Assembly (NCBI GenBank): GCA_025463765.1
Contig: JAODBC010000019.1
Location: 78,263-142,262, forward strand
Direction: 5' to 3'
Length of the DNA stretch: 64,000 nucleotides
Source: Subtercola sp.
GTDB taxonomy: Bacteria; Actinomycetota; Actinomycetes; Actinomycetales; Microbacteriaceae
A program made the translations under genes and the position numbers. The notes below the pieces were generated by a model. That model searched no databases, was not told the origin of the DNA, and saw nothing but the letters and a program-made list of their open reading frames with translations. Every line of letters begins with the position of its first letter. Positions within the stretch are counted from its first letter, which is position 1. This document shows, one piece after another, positions 14,213 through 23,481 of the stretch.

Positions 14213-17184
14213 GGGGCCGGGATTCGCTGAGGTCGGGACTCGGACTCGGACTGGGTCTCGGACTGGGGCTGGGACTGGGACTGGGACTGCGGCGGTGCCT
14301 CTGATCGGGGCACCGGCTGAAACGTGGGCACCGGCTGGCGAGTGGATTCGTCACGCGCCCAGCTTTCTCCCACCCGTGCTCCGGAACCGAGCTGGGGCAT
14401 CCGCGCACGCACCGCGAACGAGGCGTACACCAGAGTGTCGGCCCAGTCGCTCGCCGACTTCGTCGATGCCACCAGTTCTTTGAACGTGCTGATGGTGGTG
14501 CGTTGTTCGGCTGAGAAGTTGCCGCTGTGGGTGCGACGCAACACCCCCACCAGAGCCGCGCCGTGGCGCGGTACGCGTACGAGCGCGGGCGATGATGCGA
14601 CGATCTGCAATTCGGTGCGATCAAAGAGCGAGTCGACGAAGAGATCGTCGGGTTCGTCGCTCGGAAAGATCTCGAATCGGGAGTGCCCTTCCTGGGTCAC
14701 CGCGTAGACGCCGGCGCCCCACAGCGCGGTGTCGGTCGAAGCCAGCCGTTTTCTCGCACGGTAGAAAGCACGAACACTCGCGGTCGCGTCGGTTGTGTCG
14801 TAGCGGAATTCAGGTCGGGCGGCGAGCAATCCGCCATTTGTGAGAAGCCGCAGCACCGTGACGACCGCGTCTTCTTCGACTTCGATGTCAGCGTCGAGGT
14901 AGATTCGCGGCCACAGCGTCGCTCGCTCGTCGCCTGCGTTGAGCGCCGCGGCCTTGGATGCTACGGCCAACTCGATCACGATCACCCCGGCAAACGCGCG
15001 GGCACGCTCGGCAGTGTCGTCATCACAGCCGTTGCACACCACGATGATTTCGACTATCAGGCCGGCCGCCAGCGATTGCAGATGCGCGAGAGTGCGAGCG
15101 ATCGAGGCGCTTTCATTGTGCGCTGCGATGATGATGGAACCGGGCGGGCAGGTCGCGCCCGAGTTGGAACCCGCGCTGGGGCCGGCGGGTGCGAGCTGAA
15201 TCACCCGCAGTTCGGCGTGGGGAAGTGTGTTCCAGCGAGAGCGGCGCACGAGCATCCAGGCCGCGGCGCGCTGATTCGATCGATGCATGCGCAGCAGGGC
15301 GGTCAGTAAAACAGCGGCCCGGAACGCCGTGGCGCGCCGTCTGGAGTGATGGAGTTCGGCGTAACGCACCCGATTCACTGCCATCAGTGCGGTCAGGTTG
15401 GAGGGTCCGCGTGACCCCCCGCCGTGGTGCACCATCTGCGCCGCCGGCTCGAACCAGATGGATGCGCCGAGCTCGCGCGCTCGGCGAAAGTAGTCGGTCT
15501 CTTCTGAGTACAAAAAGAAACGTTCGTCCCATTCGCCGAGCTGGCGAGCGATCTCCGCGTCGATGAGAAGCGCTGCTCCGGTGGCCCATTCGATGGGATG
15601 CGGGTGCCGGTAGCTCTCGTCTGAGTGGTCTGTCTCCGACATCCAGTTCGGCCGCTCGGTGACATGATCTCCCAATACTGCATCGCTCCAGGTAGCGAGC
15701 AGTGTCGGCTCGCGGCGCAGCGACCGATGTGTGTGTCCGTCTGCGTCGATGAGCAGCGGCACCACGATTCCTGCTCGTGAAGAGCGGAGCCGATCGAGCA
15801 GGTGACGTATCGAGCCGGGCTGAACGGTAAGGTCGGGGTTCAGAATGAGCAGTGCGTCGGCGTCGTTGCACGACCGCACGGCAGCGTTGATGCCGCCCGC
15901 GTAGCCGAGGTTGCCCCCCGTCACGACGGTGAGCACGTCGAAGTGCTGCGTCAGCACGTCGAGGGTCGCGTCAGTCGAACCGTTGTCGGCAACGATCACG
16001 CGGATGCGCACGGCTCGCGCTTCGGCTCTGAGACTGGCGAGTAACGGGCCGATCGTGTCGGCGTTGTTATACGTCACGACGATGGCTTCGACGTCGGCGG
16101 GTTCGTCTGGCCCCACGAAGGTGCCGAGGCCAGACGGTAACAGCTGGTCGTGTGGAGCTCGATCGATGACCAAGAAGGGCTCTGAAGCATCGAGGCCCCG
16201 GGGCGCGCTGTGCTGCTGCAACCGAAGGTATGCCATGGGGCCTTCGACCAGGTAACGCCGGGCGAGCCGGCGGGGCTCGAGCATCAGGCGCCAAGCCCAC
16301 TCCAGTTTCAGCCGAGAAACGAGCGCTGGTGCGCGGTGCACAGTGCCGCCCAGAAAATCGACAGCAGCTCCGAAAGCCAGAAGCGCCCGAGCCCCGGTTT
16401 GAATCCCGTATTCCTTGATGAAAAGCTCTTGACGCGGTTTTCCGAGCCCCACGATCAGAAGGTCGATCTCTGAACGGGCGATGTCTTCTGCAAGCTTCTG
16501 GCAGAACTCGGGGTCGATGAGCTCTTCTTTGCTCGGCGACCACAGCCCTTCGAGACGGAGGGCTGGTCGCTCGGCCGCCAATTGGGCTTTCAGGAGTTCT
16601 TGCGCGTGCTGAGAACCACCCAGAACTCCGATGCGAAGGCCCGCCAGAACCGCCTGGTCGAGAATCGGGCCGACCAGGTCGCTTCCGGCGATGCGGGGCC
16701 ACTCCCGGCCGGTGAGTTTATGGGCCTGCGTTGCGATCGGTGCGCCGTCGATCAGGTACAGCCAGTCGAGTTCACGCGCCGAGCAACTGTCGGCCGCTGC
16801 ACCGGCGTCGGTCACAACGACGGTGTCGGTAGAAATGACAGCGTTGGTAGAAATGACAGCATCGGTAGAAATGACAGCGTCGGTCGCCGACACGCTCGAC
16901 AGATTTCCGGCGGCGGATGGCAGCACAATCACGTGGTTGTCGAGCACATGCTCCCATCGACCGCCGGTGCCGAAGTGATTGATGTGGTCGACGTTGACCG
17001 ATACCACCGCCAGCGGCGCACCATCGCTGCTTCGCACCCGATCGATGATGGCGCTGACAGCCTCGTCTGCTTCCATCAGGTCGACCAGTGCGCCACCGAG
17101 AATGACCTGTCTCTGCTCCTCGCCGCTACCGGCATGCCGGGCGCGCTCGGTGAAGCGTGAATCGGGGGAGAATTCCACACTCAT
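14209..17184 (-). CDS. Three-domain glycosyltransferase: WecG/TagA/CpsF (GT26) + GT2 + GT2
   Basis: A 991-residue fusion. Residues 28-300 are a WecG/TagA/CpsF-type GT26 domain (SVNVDHINHFG, GLGKPRQELFIKEYG). Residues 360-650 are a GT2 domain (EAIVVTYNNADTI, LLILNPDLT, and the late WDERFFLYSEETDYFRRARE typical of rhamnosyltransferases). Residues 680-960 are a second GT2-like domain (GSIIIAAHNESASIARTL, IYLDADIEVEE). GT26 enzymes add N-acetylmannosamine-type sugars to lipid-linked acceptors, so this protein could add several sugars in sequence. It has a good start: AAAGGAGC upstream of ATG 17184, with ATGA overlaps at both ends. Oddities are an 18-bp repeat inside the GT26 domain and a Q/S/E-repeat tail. 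Confidence 0.8.
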   Translation of the reverse strand: MSVEFSPDSRFTERARHAGSGEEQRQVILGGALVDLMEADEAVSAIIDRVRSSDGAPLAVVSVNVDHINHFGTGGRWEHVLDNHVIVLPSAAGNLSSVSATDAVISTDAVISTNAVISTDTVVVTDAGAAADSCSARELDWLYLIDGAPIATQAHKLTGREWPRIAGSDLVGPILDQAVLAGLRIGVLGGSQHAQELLKAQLAAERPALRLEGLWSPSKEELIDPEFCQKLAEDIARSEIDLLIVGLGKPRQELFIKEYGIQTGARALLAFGAAVDFLGGTVHRAPALVSRLKLEWAWRLMLEPRRLARRYLVEGPMAYLRLQQHSAPRGLDASEPFLVIDRAPHDQLLPSGLGTFVGPDEPADVEAIVVTYNNADTIGPLLASLRAEARAVRIRVIVADNGSTDATLDVLTQHFDVLTVVTGGNLGYAGGINAAVRSCNDADALLILNPDLTVQPGSIRHLLDRLRSSRAGIVVPLLIDADGHTHRSLRREPTLLATWSDAVLGDHVTERPNWMSETDHSDESYRHPHPIEWATGAALLIDAEIARQLGEWDERFFLYSEETDYFRRARELGASIWFEPAAQMVHHGGGSRGPSNLTALMAVNRVRYAELHHSRRRATAFRAAVLLTALLRMHRSNQRAAAWMLVRRSRWNTLPHAELRVIQLAPAGPSAGSNSGATCPPGSIIIAAHNESASIARTLAHLQSLAAGLIVEIIVVCNGCDDDTAERARAFAGVIVIELAVASKAAALNAGDERATLWPRIYLDADIEVEEDAVVTVLRLLTNGGLLAARPEFRYDTTDATASVRAFYRARKRLASTDTALWGAGVYAVTQEGHSRFEIFPSDEPDDLFVDSLFDRTELQIVASSPALVRVPRHGAALVGVLRRTHSGNFSAEQRTTISTFKELVASTKSASDWADTLVYASFAVRARMPQLGSGARVGESWARDESTRQPVPTFQPVPRSEAPPQSQSQSQPQSETQSESESRPQRIPAP
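16810..16881 (-). repeat. Coding minisatellite, 18-bp units inside the GT26 domain
   Basis: Three near-identical 18-bp units (16828-16845, 16846-16863, 16864-16881) and a degenerate fourth (16810-16827) have the plus-strand core GGTAGAAATGACAGCRTC. On the coding strand they give repeated TDAVIS at about residues 101-125 of the glycosyltransferase fusion, just before the conserved DWLYLIDGAPIA. The repeat expands a loop within a folded domain. Confidence 0.85.
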
Positions 17185-18461
17185 GAGACTTGCTCCTTTA
17201 TATAGAGGTGCGTTGCTGCCGCCCGTGAATCGGGGCCGGTCGTCGCGGTGAGTATCGCCGTACGCATGATTTCTGCTGCGGGCTGCCAGCCCTGGCTGTG
17301 CGGTGGCGTCGAACGGATGCGCGGGCCCCGAATGGGGCCCGGGTCTGCGTCGAAGCACGCCGCCGTCGCGCCCCACGACTCGACGGCGCTTCCGAGCGCC
17401 TCGGCCAGGGCTGCAGGTGTGGCAAGCGCCCACTTCACGCCGTCGCCAGGAAGGTCGGCGCGCGCATCGGCTGAGTCGTTGACGACCGGTGTCGCACCAC
17501 AGGCCAGTAGTTCTTCGGCGACGAGAGAGATGTTCGTGAATGACAAGGCGAGTCCGGCGATCGACTCGTTGTAGAGCGACGCGAGTTCGCTCGGGGCCAG
17601 GGTCGCGTGCTGAATGACCGGAACCGACCATCCGGTGCTCGGTGTGCCGTACAAGTGGATCGGCTGATCGGGATGTGCAGCGTGAAACAGCTCGAGAGCA
17701 CGCTTACCGAGCTCGAAACCGCGGCGATCGACAGCAGGCTTGCAGTAGAAGACGACTCCGCGCCTGCGCGTGCTGGTGTTGGTCAGAGTGTAGGTCGCGG
17801 TGTCGCAACCGAACGGTGCGAGATCGTACGGGGCACCGAGGGTGTCGAGATGGCCGCCCACCATCGTGCCGAGTGCGACCGTGTGAAACCCGAAGCGGTA
17901 GCTGTCTTCGGCGAGCGCGAAGAGCGACCCGCGCGGGTAGAACAGCGGCTCGTAGTCTTGAACGAAATACAGGCGAGGAATGTCGGCAGCGGCACGCTTG
18001 GCGACAACATGGGCGGTTTGCCAGGAGCTCGCCACCACGGCGTCAACCCCCGAGATGCCGTCGCGGGCGTCTCGAATCGTAACGTCGAGCGTGGGCCACG
18101 ACTGCCGAATGACGTCAGCGTGGCGCGTGAGGTCGCCGCCATGGCGATCGTAGAGAAACAGCGTCGACGAATGACCGTTGGCGGCCATCCATTCGACCAT
18201 GCGAAAGAGCGTGGTGTGCCCGCCGGAGCCCCGGGCCGGGGGTGCACAGACCCATCCGACCGAAACGGGGGCTGACGAAGCGGCGCGCCTGGTGGCGCGC
18301 GGTCGCGGCATCAGCCGGGAGTCCGCGATGTCGTCATCGAGTAGCGGAAATTCCAGCGATGCGACGTCGACCCGTTCAGCCAGTCGGCGAACGGCACGGC
18401 GAGAGAGGTCTCTGAAACCGTCGCGCCGGAGCCGACGCCAGACCTCGGCCGGCGCGGTCAT
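17181..18461 (-). CDS. Glycosyltransferase (WsaF/GT4-like)
   Basis: A 426-residue glycosyltransferase with an unusual N-terminal half. The stretch LYFVQDYEPLFYPRGSLFAL, then a GT-B C-terminal half with GVVFYCKPAVDRRGFELG and the acceptor/donor motif LSFTNISLVAEELLACGATP, is characteristic of WsaF-type rhamnosyltransferases. These add rhamnose in cell-surface glycans in the cytoplasm. Its start overlaps the upstream GT2 stop (ATGA), and its stop overlaps the start of the three-domain glycosyltransferase. The sugar specificity is inferred from family resemblance only. Confidence 0.7.
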   Translation of the reverse strand: MTAPAEVWRRLRRDGFRDLSRRAVRRLAERVDVASLEFPLLDDDIADSRLMPRPRATRRAASSAPVSVGWVCAPPARGSGGHTTLFRMVEWMAANGHSSTLFLYDRHGGDLTRHADVIRQSWPTLDVTIRDARDGISGVDAVVASSWQTAHVVAKRAAADIPRLYFVQDYEPLFYPRGSLFALAEDSYRFGFHTVALGTMVGGHLDTLGAPYDLAPFGCDTATYTLTNTSTRRRGVVFYCKPAVDRRGFELGKRALELFHAAHPDQPIHLYGTPSTGWSVPVIQHATLAPSELASLYNESIAGLALSFTNISLVAEELLACGATPVVNDSADARADLPGDGVKWALATPAALAEALGSAVESWGATAACFDADPGPIRGPRIRSTPPHSQGWQPAAEIMRTAILTATTGPDSRAAATHLYIKEQVS

Positions 18462-19660
18462 TCGAAGACCCCGTCACGATGCCAGCGGCGCCAGCTTCGA
18501 TCGCTCTGCAGTCGCCTCGAGATGCGTTGCATGAGAAAGCGCGGGCGAGTCTGGGTGTTCTGCCCGGCGAGCCGGAGCCGGGCTTCCAGCGCCGGCCATT
18601 TTTCGAGATCTTCGATGCGCGTCGCGAAGGGATGCCTGTCGGCGTCGTCGTGAGAGGTTCTGAAATTCACCTCTCGAGAATTCAGGCGCACAATCATCTG
18701 GCGTGCGAATGCGACGAACTGCTCGATTTCTTCGTCGGTCGCCGTATTGCTGTCGAGCCGCTGACTGGCCTTGGCCAGAGCGCCATTCGCCAGCGCCGTG
18801 TCTGCCAGCGCCGCGAGCTCTGCGCTGTCGGGCAGAGAACCCGCGCTCCCTGCGAAGAGCGTGTCGAAGACGTCTCGCCGAGTCTTCAGGTCATCGAGCA
18901 AAGGGTCCAGGTCAGCCGTCATGCTCGCATCGTGCTCCCGGTGCCAGGCCTGGTCTGCACCGTGCAGGTAGGCGACATCAGAGAACGCTGAGATGCGCAG
19001 CCACATCTCCATATCGTGTGCGTGGGCGAGGTTCTGCTGGCCCCCGACCACATCGACCACCGATCGCCGCATGAGTACCTCTGGCGAGGTGATCACGTTC
19101 ACGCCGGTGCGGCAGCGGTCAGTCAGCCAGTCGTGGCCGGCCCAGACGCTCCAGGCGGTGGGGGTGGTGCGCGGTTGCGGCAGCTGATCGGCGTGATCGT
19201 CGTCGCTGTCAAAGTGCAATGGATGCCCGTATACGAGCCCGACCTCAGGAAAGGCACGGGCGAGATCGGTCGACCGCACGAGCGAACCGGGTGTCAGCAG
19301 GTCGTCAGCGTCGAGTCTCACCACGAACTCGCCTGTGGCCACAGCCAATCCGTGGTTGAAGGCCTGCACTGCCCCGCGGTTGAAGTGGTGTTCCAGTACT
19401 TGTACTCGGCGGTCGCCCGCTTCGAGTTCGCGTGCGATCAGCAGGCTGTCGTCAGAAGAGGCGTCATCGACGATGATGACGTCGACCGTGACGCCGACTT
19501 GGTCGAGGGCGCTGCCGACACTCTGCAGAAGAAATCGGCCGTAGTTGTAACACGTGACGATCACCGACACCGTCGGCGCCGATGGCTTCTCGACGCTGTA
19601 CGGTACAAACCGCTGTGCGCGGTGTCTTTGCGCCACCCGTGGGGCGCTGTTGATGCTCAT
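18458..19660 (-). CDS. Family 2 glycosyltransferase
   Basis: A 400-residue protein with an N-terminal GT2 fold: VSVIVTCYNYGRFLLQSVGS, VIIVDDASSDDSLL, and the DXD region FVVRLDADDLLTPGSL. About 100 C-terminal residues are helical and of unknown role. It would transfer one sugar from a nucleotide donor to a lipid-linked glycan. It resembles the 367-residue GT2 gene at 22378-23481, with closely similar first 120 residues and the shared SVWSGSDW/SVWAGHDW, so the two are probably paralogues by duplication within the cluster. Confidence 0.8.
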   Translation of the reverse strand: MSINSAPRVAQRHRAQRFVPYSVEKPSAPTVSVIVTCYNYGRFLLQSVGSALDQVGVTVDVIIVDDASSDDSLLIARELEAGDRRVQVLEHHFNRGAVQAFNHGLAVATGEFVVRLDADDLLTPGSLVRSTDLARAFPEVGLVYGHPLHFDSDDDHADQLPQPRTTPTAWSVWAGHDWLTDRCRTGVNVITSPEVLMRRSVVDVVGGQQNLAHAHDMEMWLRISAFSDVAYLHGADQAWHREHDASMTADLDPLLDDLKTRRDVFDTLFAGSAGSLPDSAELAALADTALANGALAKASQRLDSNTATDEEIEQFVAFARQMIVRLNSREVNFRTSHDDADRHPFATRIEDLEKWPALEARLRLAGQNTQTRPRFLMQRISRRLQSDRSWRRWHRDGVFE

Positions 19661-20796
19661 CGAAGAGCCTCCTTCTTCATCGTGGTGGTTGACGAGAGCG
19701 CCTCGCTGAGACCGTCGACAACACGGGTCTGCTGCTGCGGGGTGATGCCGGGAAAGATCGGCAGCGAAAGAATTTCTGCGCTCTGCTGCTCTGACCGCGG
19801 CAGAACGCGCGGCATGCCTTGTTCAGGGAGAAAGGGCTCGAGCAGATGCACGGGCCTCGGGTAATGGATGGCCGTAGCGATGCCATTGGCGGTCAGCTGT
19901 TCGTGCACCTCGTCGCGGTTCGGAACGCGAACGACGTAGAGGTGATAGACGTGTTCGTTGCCCGGCAGCGTCAGCGGGGTCGTGACGTCGGCAACGTCTG
20001 TCAGCAACGCGTCGTACAGTGCTGCCGCGACTCGACGCTCTTCGTTCCAGTCATCGAGAACCGCCAGTTTCGCGTTGAGTACGACCGCCTGAAGGCCGTC
20101 GAGGCGTGAGTTCAAGCCGAGCATCCGGTGCTCGTAGCGTGCGGTTCCACCGTGGTTTCGCAAATCGCGGGTGTTCTTTGCCAAGTCGGCGCGCGGCGTC
20201 ATCACTGCACCGGCGTCGCCGTAGGCGCCGAGGTTCTTGCCCGGGTAGAAACTGGTCGCTGCGATGTCCCCGAGGGAGCCGGCTCTGGCCCCGAACCGAC
20301 GCGCTCCTTGCGCCTGCGCCGCATCTTCGAGCAGCAGAACCTCGGGCCCGACGATGCGGCGAATCTCTTCCATCGGAGCACACTGGCCGTAAAGATGCAC
20401 ACCAATGACAGCCGCCGTGCGCTCACTCAGAACTCGCGGCAGGTCGTCGACGTCGAGCAAGAAGTGGTCGTCGCAATCGGCAAAGACCACCGAGGCGCCG
20501 GAGCGCACAACTGCTTCGGCTGTGGCGACGAAAGTGTTCGCGGGAACGATGACCTCGTCACCCTTGCCGATTCCCGCCGATCGCAGGGCGAGCTCGATGG
20601 CATCGGTGCCGTTGGCCACGCCGATCACGTGGTCGACCTCGCAGTATCGAGCGAAGGCGCGCTCGAAGGTCTCGACCTCAGGGCCGAGAATGAACGAAGA
20701 ATCAGCCAGTACGCGGTCGAACCCGGCCCGTACTTCGGCTTCGATTCTGAGGTGCGCGAGGTGCAGGTCGGCAGAAGGAACGCCCGGATCAGTCAT
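19657..20796 (-). CDS. DegT/DnrJ/EryC1/StrS sugar aminotransferase
   Basis: A 379-residue PLP-dependent aminotransferase. GVANGTDAIELALRSAGIG, VIVPANTFVATAEAVV, the aspartate in LLLEDAAQAQGAR and the PLP lysine in SFYPGKNLGAYGDAG are all present. It converts a keto-sugar nucleotide to an amino sugar. The motif set is close to WbpE/WlbC and FdtB-type enzymes that make 3-amino sugars. With the Gfo/Idh enzyme and the WlbB-like acyltransferase it could make a 2,3-diacetamido sugar. It overlaps the Wzx gene by 8 bp. Confidence 0.8.
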   Translation of the reverse strand: MTDPGVPSADLHLAHLRIEAEVRAGFDRVLADSSFILGPEVETFERAFARYCEVDHVIGVANGTDAIELALRSAGIGKGDEVIVPANTFVATAEAVVRSGASVVFADCDDHFLLDVDDLPRVLSERTAAVIGVHLYGQCAPMEEIRRIVGPEVLLLEDAAQAQGARRFGARAGSLGDIAATSFYPGKNLGAYGDAGAVMTPRADLAKNTRDLRNHGGTARYEHRMLGLNSRLDGLQAVVLNAKLAVLDDWNEERRVAAALYDALLTDVADVTTPLTLPGNEHVYHLYVVRVPNRDEVHEQLTANGIATAIHYPRPVHLLEPFLPEQGMPRVLPRSEQQSAEILSLPIFPGITPQQQTRVVDGLSEALSSTTTMKKEALR

Positions 20797-22381
20797 GGTC
20801 TACTCCGTGTTGTGTGAGGGTGGATGTGGATGTGGAGGTGGAGGTGGAGGTGGCGAGTTCGTCGTGCGTGGGTTCGTCGCGGTGTGTGAGGTCGTCGATG
20901 ACGTCGTCGTGCGAAGCAGAGAGCGCGACAAGGTTCGAACGCATCCACCGGTACAGCAGGGCACCGTAAATGGCCAAGGCGGCAGCCGATCCGGTGGCCA
21001 GCGCGAGCCAGTCGTTGCTGATCGCTTGGGCAGCGACCATCGCGGCGGCGGCAGCGGGAACGGCGGCGGCAAGCGGCGGCCAGGCGGCTCGTGCGAGAGC
21101 GGCCAGCGAACATCCTGCTGCCCGCAGCGCGATCAGATACGCCGGCATGACGATGACCAATGACACGGCGACGTGCGCCCAGGCCGCGCCTTGGTAGCCC
21201 CACCACGTCACCGCGGGCACCAGCGTCAGCAGCAGGGCCGCGAACCACACGGCCTGAATGACCATCACCCGGCCGGAATGCCCGAGTGCCAGAAGGTACG
21301 AGGCGAAGAGGTCGAAGACGACCCGGATCGATCCGAGAATTCCGAGCCCGACCAGCGCAGCCGCAGCCGGGGCCCACTTCTGGCCGTACAGAACCTGGAT
21401 CACCGGAACCGCGAGCACAGCGAGCAGCCCCCCGAGCGGCAGGGCGAGGGCCCACGTCACCGCGAAGGCACGCACCAGCCCCTGCCTACTGTTGCGACGA
21501 GCGAACGCAGGAAGAGCAACAGAACGAACAACCTGCCCGAGAGCCGTCATCGGCCAGGTCGAGATGTTGAAGGCCAGAACGTAATAGCCCAGCGAGATCG
21601 GGTCGGTCAACAAAGCGATGACGATCTTGTCTGAACCGAGAACCGCCCACGAGAGCACATTCGCTCCCGCAACGGGCAGACCGAAGCGCAACACCGACGC
21701 GGCGAGTGACCGATCGAATCCGAACCGGGGGCGTACGCCCGAGAGCGCGTACTGCAGCACTAGCGTGCAGAGCTGCGCAACCACCCTGCCGATGGCGAGC
21801 GAGAGTACGCCCCAGCCGAGCGCGAGCAGCACGAGCGTCACCGTGGTACTGACAGCGAAGTCGACAACGGCGATCACGAACAGCCTGCGTTGATCGAACC
21901 GCCGCTGCAGGGCGGCGAACGGAACCGCTCCCGCACCGCCGAGCAACAGCGTGATTGAGAGAATGGCGAGAATGGGAGCCGAATCGGGGCTTCCGAGGCT
22001 GCTCGCGAGCGTCGCTGAGCCTAGAAGCATCGTCGTCATCAGAACGGCGCCCACGGCGAGCCCGAGGGATGCGACGGTCGGTGCCCGTGCCGCGAAATCT
22101 TTAGAGCGAATCAAGTCGGCGCTGAGCCCGAAGTCTGCCAGGGTCGCGACGATGGCCTGCACGCTCAGCGCGACGGCGTACACGCCGAACTGCTGCGGGG
22201 TCAGAATACGAGCCAGCAGAATGCCCAGTGCCAGCCCGCCGAGACGCAGCACCACGTTGTTCATCGCTGACCACACCAGTCCTGAACGAACGCGCGCGCC
22301 GAGAACGGTCGCGTTCTCGGTGATGCCGGGCAGCGTTGGCTGCAGCGCAGCAACCCCCGCGGTCACGTCGGGGCGGCTCAT
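20789..22381 (-). CDS. Wzx-type polysaccharide flippase (lipopolysaccharide biosynthesis protein)
   Basis: A 530-residue membrane protein with about fourteen hydrophobic segments. It has the family opening GLVWSAMNNVVLRLGGLALG and the segment ILTPQQFGVYAVALSVQAIV. Flippases of this MVF group move undecaprenyl-linked repeat units across the membrane. ATG 22381 is preferred because it overlaps the upstream stop as ATGA; a start six codons earlier is possible. The cytoplasmic C-terminal tail ends in a Thr-Ser repeat encoded by 6-bp units (about 20807-20855), a low-complexity extension not needed for function. Confidence 0.8.
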   Translation of the reverse strand: MSRPDVTAGVAALQPTLPGITENATVLGARVRSGLVWSAMNNVVLRLGGLALGILLARILTPQQFGVYAVALSVQAIVATLADFGLSADLIRSKDFAARAPTVASLGLAVGAVLMTTMLLGSATLASSLGSPDSAPILAILSITLLLGGAGAVPFAALQRRFDQRRLFVIAVVDFAVSTTVTLVLLALGWGVLSLAIGRVVAQLCTLVLQYALSGVRPRFGFDRSLAASVLRFGLPVAGANVLSWAVLGSDKIVIALLTDPISLGYYVLAFNISTWPMTALGQVVRSVALPAFARRNSRQGLVRAFAVTWALALPLGGLLAVLAVPVIQVLYGQKWAPAAAALVGLGILGSIRVVFDLFASYLLALGHSGRVMVIQAVWFAALLLTLVPAVTWWGYQGAAWAHVAVSLVIVMPAYLIALRAAGCSLAALARAAWPPLAAAVPAAAAAMVAAQAISNDWLALATGSAAALAIYGALLYRWMRSNLVALSASHDDVIDDLTHRDEPTHDELATSTSTSTSTSTLTQHGVDHD

Positions 22382-23481
22382 GTGCCGTACCTGCGCCAAC
22401 GACGCCAGCGCACAATGCTTCTCACGCGCTCTGTGCGCAATTCGGCGTAGCCGACGAGAGGATGCACGTGGGAGCGCCGCCTCGAAAGATACGTCTTCCA
22501 GCTGCGGCTGTCGACAATGCCCGGGTCGGTGGCCTTCGCGAACTGCGCGTACTCGGCTGCTGAGATTCGGTCGGTCATGCTTGTGCCATCGACGCTGCCG
22601 GGCTCTCGATCGGCTGGCGCTGAGAGCAGCGCGATCGCCCGCCGCAGCCCTTCTCGCGCGAGAGCGCGCTTGGCGATTCCGAGCCGGGCGTCGTCAGCGC
22701 TGCCCGAAGCGCCGAAGAAACGGGTGAACGTATCGGTGCGCGAATTCAGTTCGCGAAGACCCCCGCCCAGAGTGGTGAGATGCATGTTCTCGCCGTGAAC
22801 TCGGTAGTAGCCCTGAACACGCCCGTTCACGCGGCCTATGTCGCCGGCGGCCGCGGCACGCATCCAGAGCATCATGTCTGCGCTCTGAGGCAGTTCGGCA
22901 TCGTAGAACCCGGTCTGATGCAGAACCGATCGGCGCATGATCGCTTCGGGATTGATGATGGTATTGCTGCCGCGCTCGCACATCCGGGTGATCCAGTCAG
23001 AGCCGCTCCAGACAGACCAGCTCTCGACTCGCGAGCCCGCAGCGATGCTTTCGTTCACCGGAGGCATGCCCGTGAATGTCAGGGCGAACCCGTAAACCAG
23101 CCCCACGTTCGGGTGGTTCTCCATCAGTCGAGCGGCTCGGCCGAGGCATCCTTCGGGCAGCAGGTCATCGGCTGAGAGCAGAACGACATAGTCTCCCGCC
23201 GCGCGCGCCAGGCCGTCGTTGTACGTGGCGATGTGCCCGGCGTTGATTTCGTGCGCCACAACAGTGATGCGGGCATCCGCAGCAGCCAGGCTCTGGGCGA
23301 GATTCACACTGTCATCGGTCGAAGCGTCGTCGACGATGATGATCTCGACCTCGACGCCCTCTTGGTTGGCTGCACTTTCGACCGCGCCGGCCAGGTACTG
23401 CGCGTAGTTGTAGGTCGGAATGACGACCGTGACCGTGGGCAGGCGGCCCTCGGGCAGCTGCTGCACTCGCACGCGGGTCAC
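22378..23481 (-). CDS. Family 2 glycosyltransferase
   Basis: A 367-residue GT2 enzyme: VTVVIPTYNYAQYLAGAVES, IIIVDDASTDDSVNLAQSLA and the DXD-containing VVLLSADDLLPEG. The C-terminal region includes the conserved GFYDAELPQSADMMLWMRAA. It adds one sugar to the repeat unit on the cytoplasmic face. It is coupled by 4-bp overlaps to both neighbours and is related in sequence to the GT2 at 18458-19660. Confidence 0.8.
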   Translation of the reverse strand: MTRVRVQQLPEGRLPTVTVVIPTYNYAQYLAGAVESAANQEGVEVEIIIVDDASTDDSVNLAQSLAAADARITVVAHEINAGHIATYNDGLARAAGDYVVLLSADDLLPEGCLGRAARLMENHPNVGLVYGFALTFTGMPPVNESIAAGSRVESWSVWSGSDWITRMCERGSNTIINPEAIMRRSVLHQTGFYDAELPQSADMMLWMRAAAAGDIGRVNGRVQGYYRVHGENMHLTTLGGGLRELNSRTDTFTRFFGASGSADDARLGIAKRALAREGLRRAIALLSAPADREPGSVDGTSMTDRISAAEYAQFAKATDPGIVDSRSWKTYLSRRRSHVHPLVGYAELRTERVRSIVRWRRWRRYGT

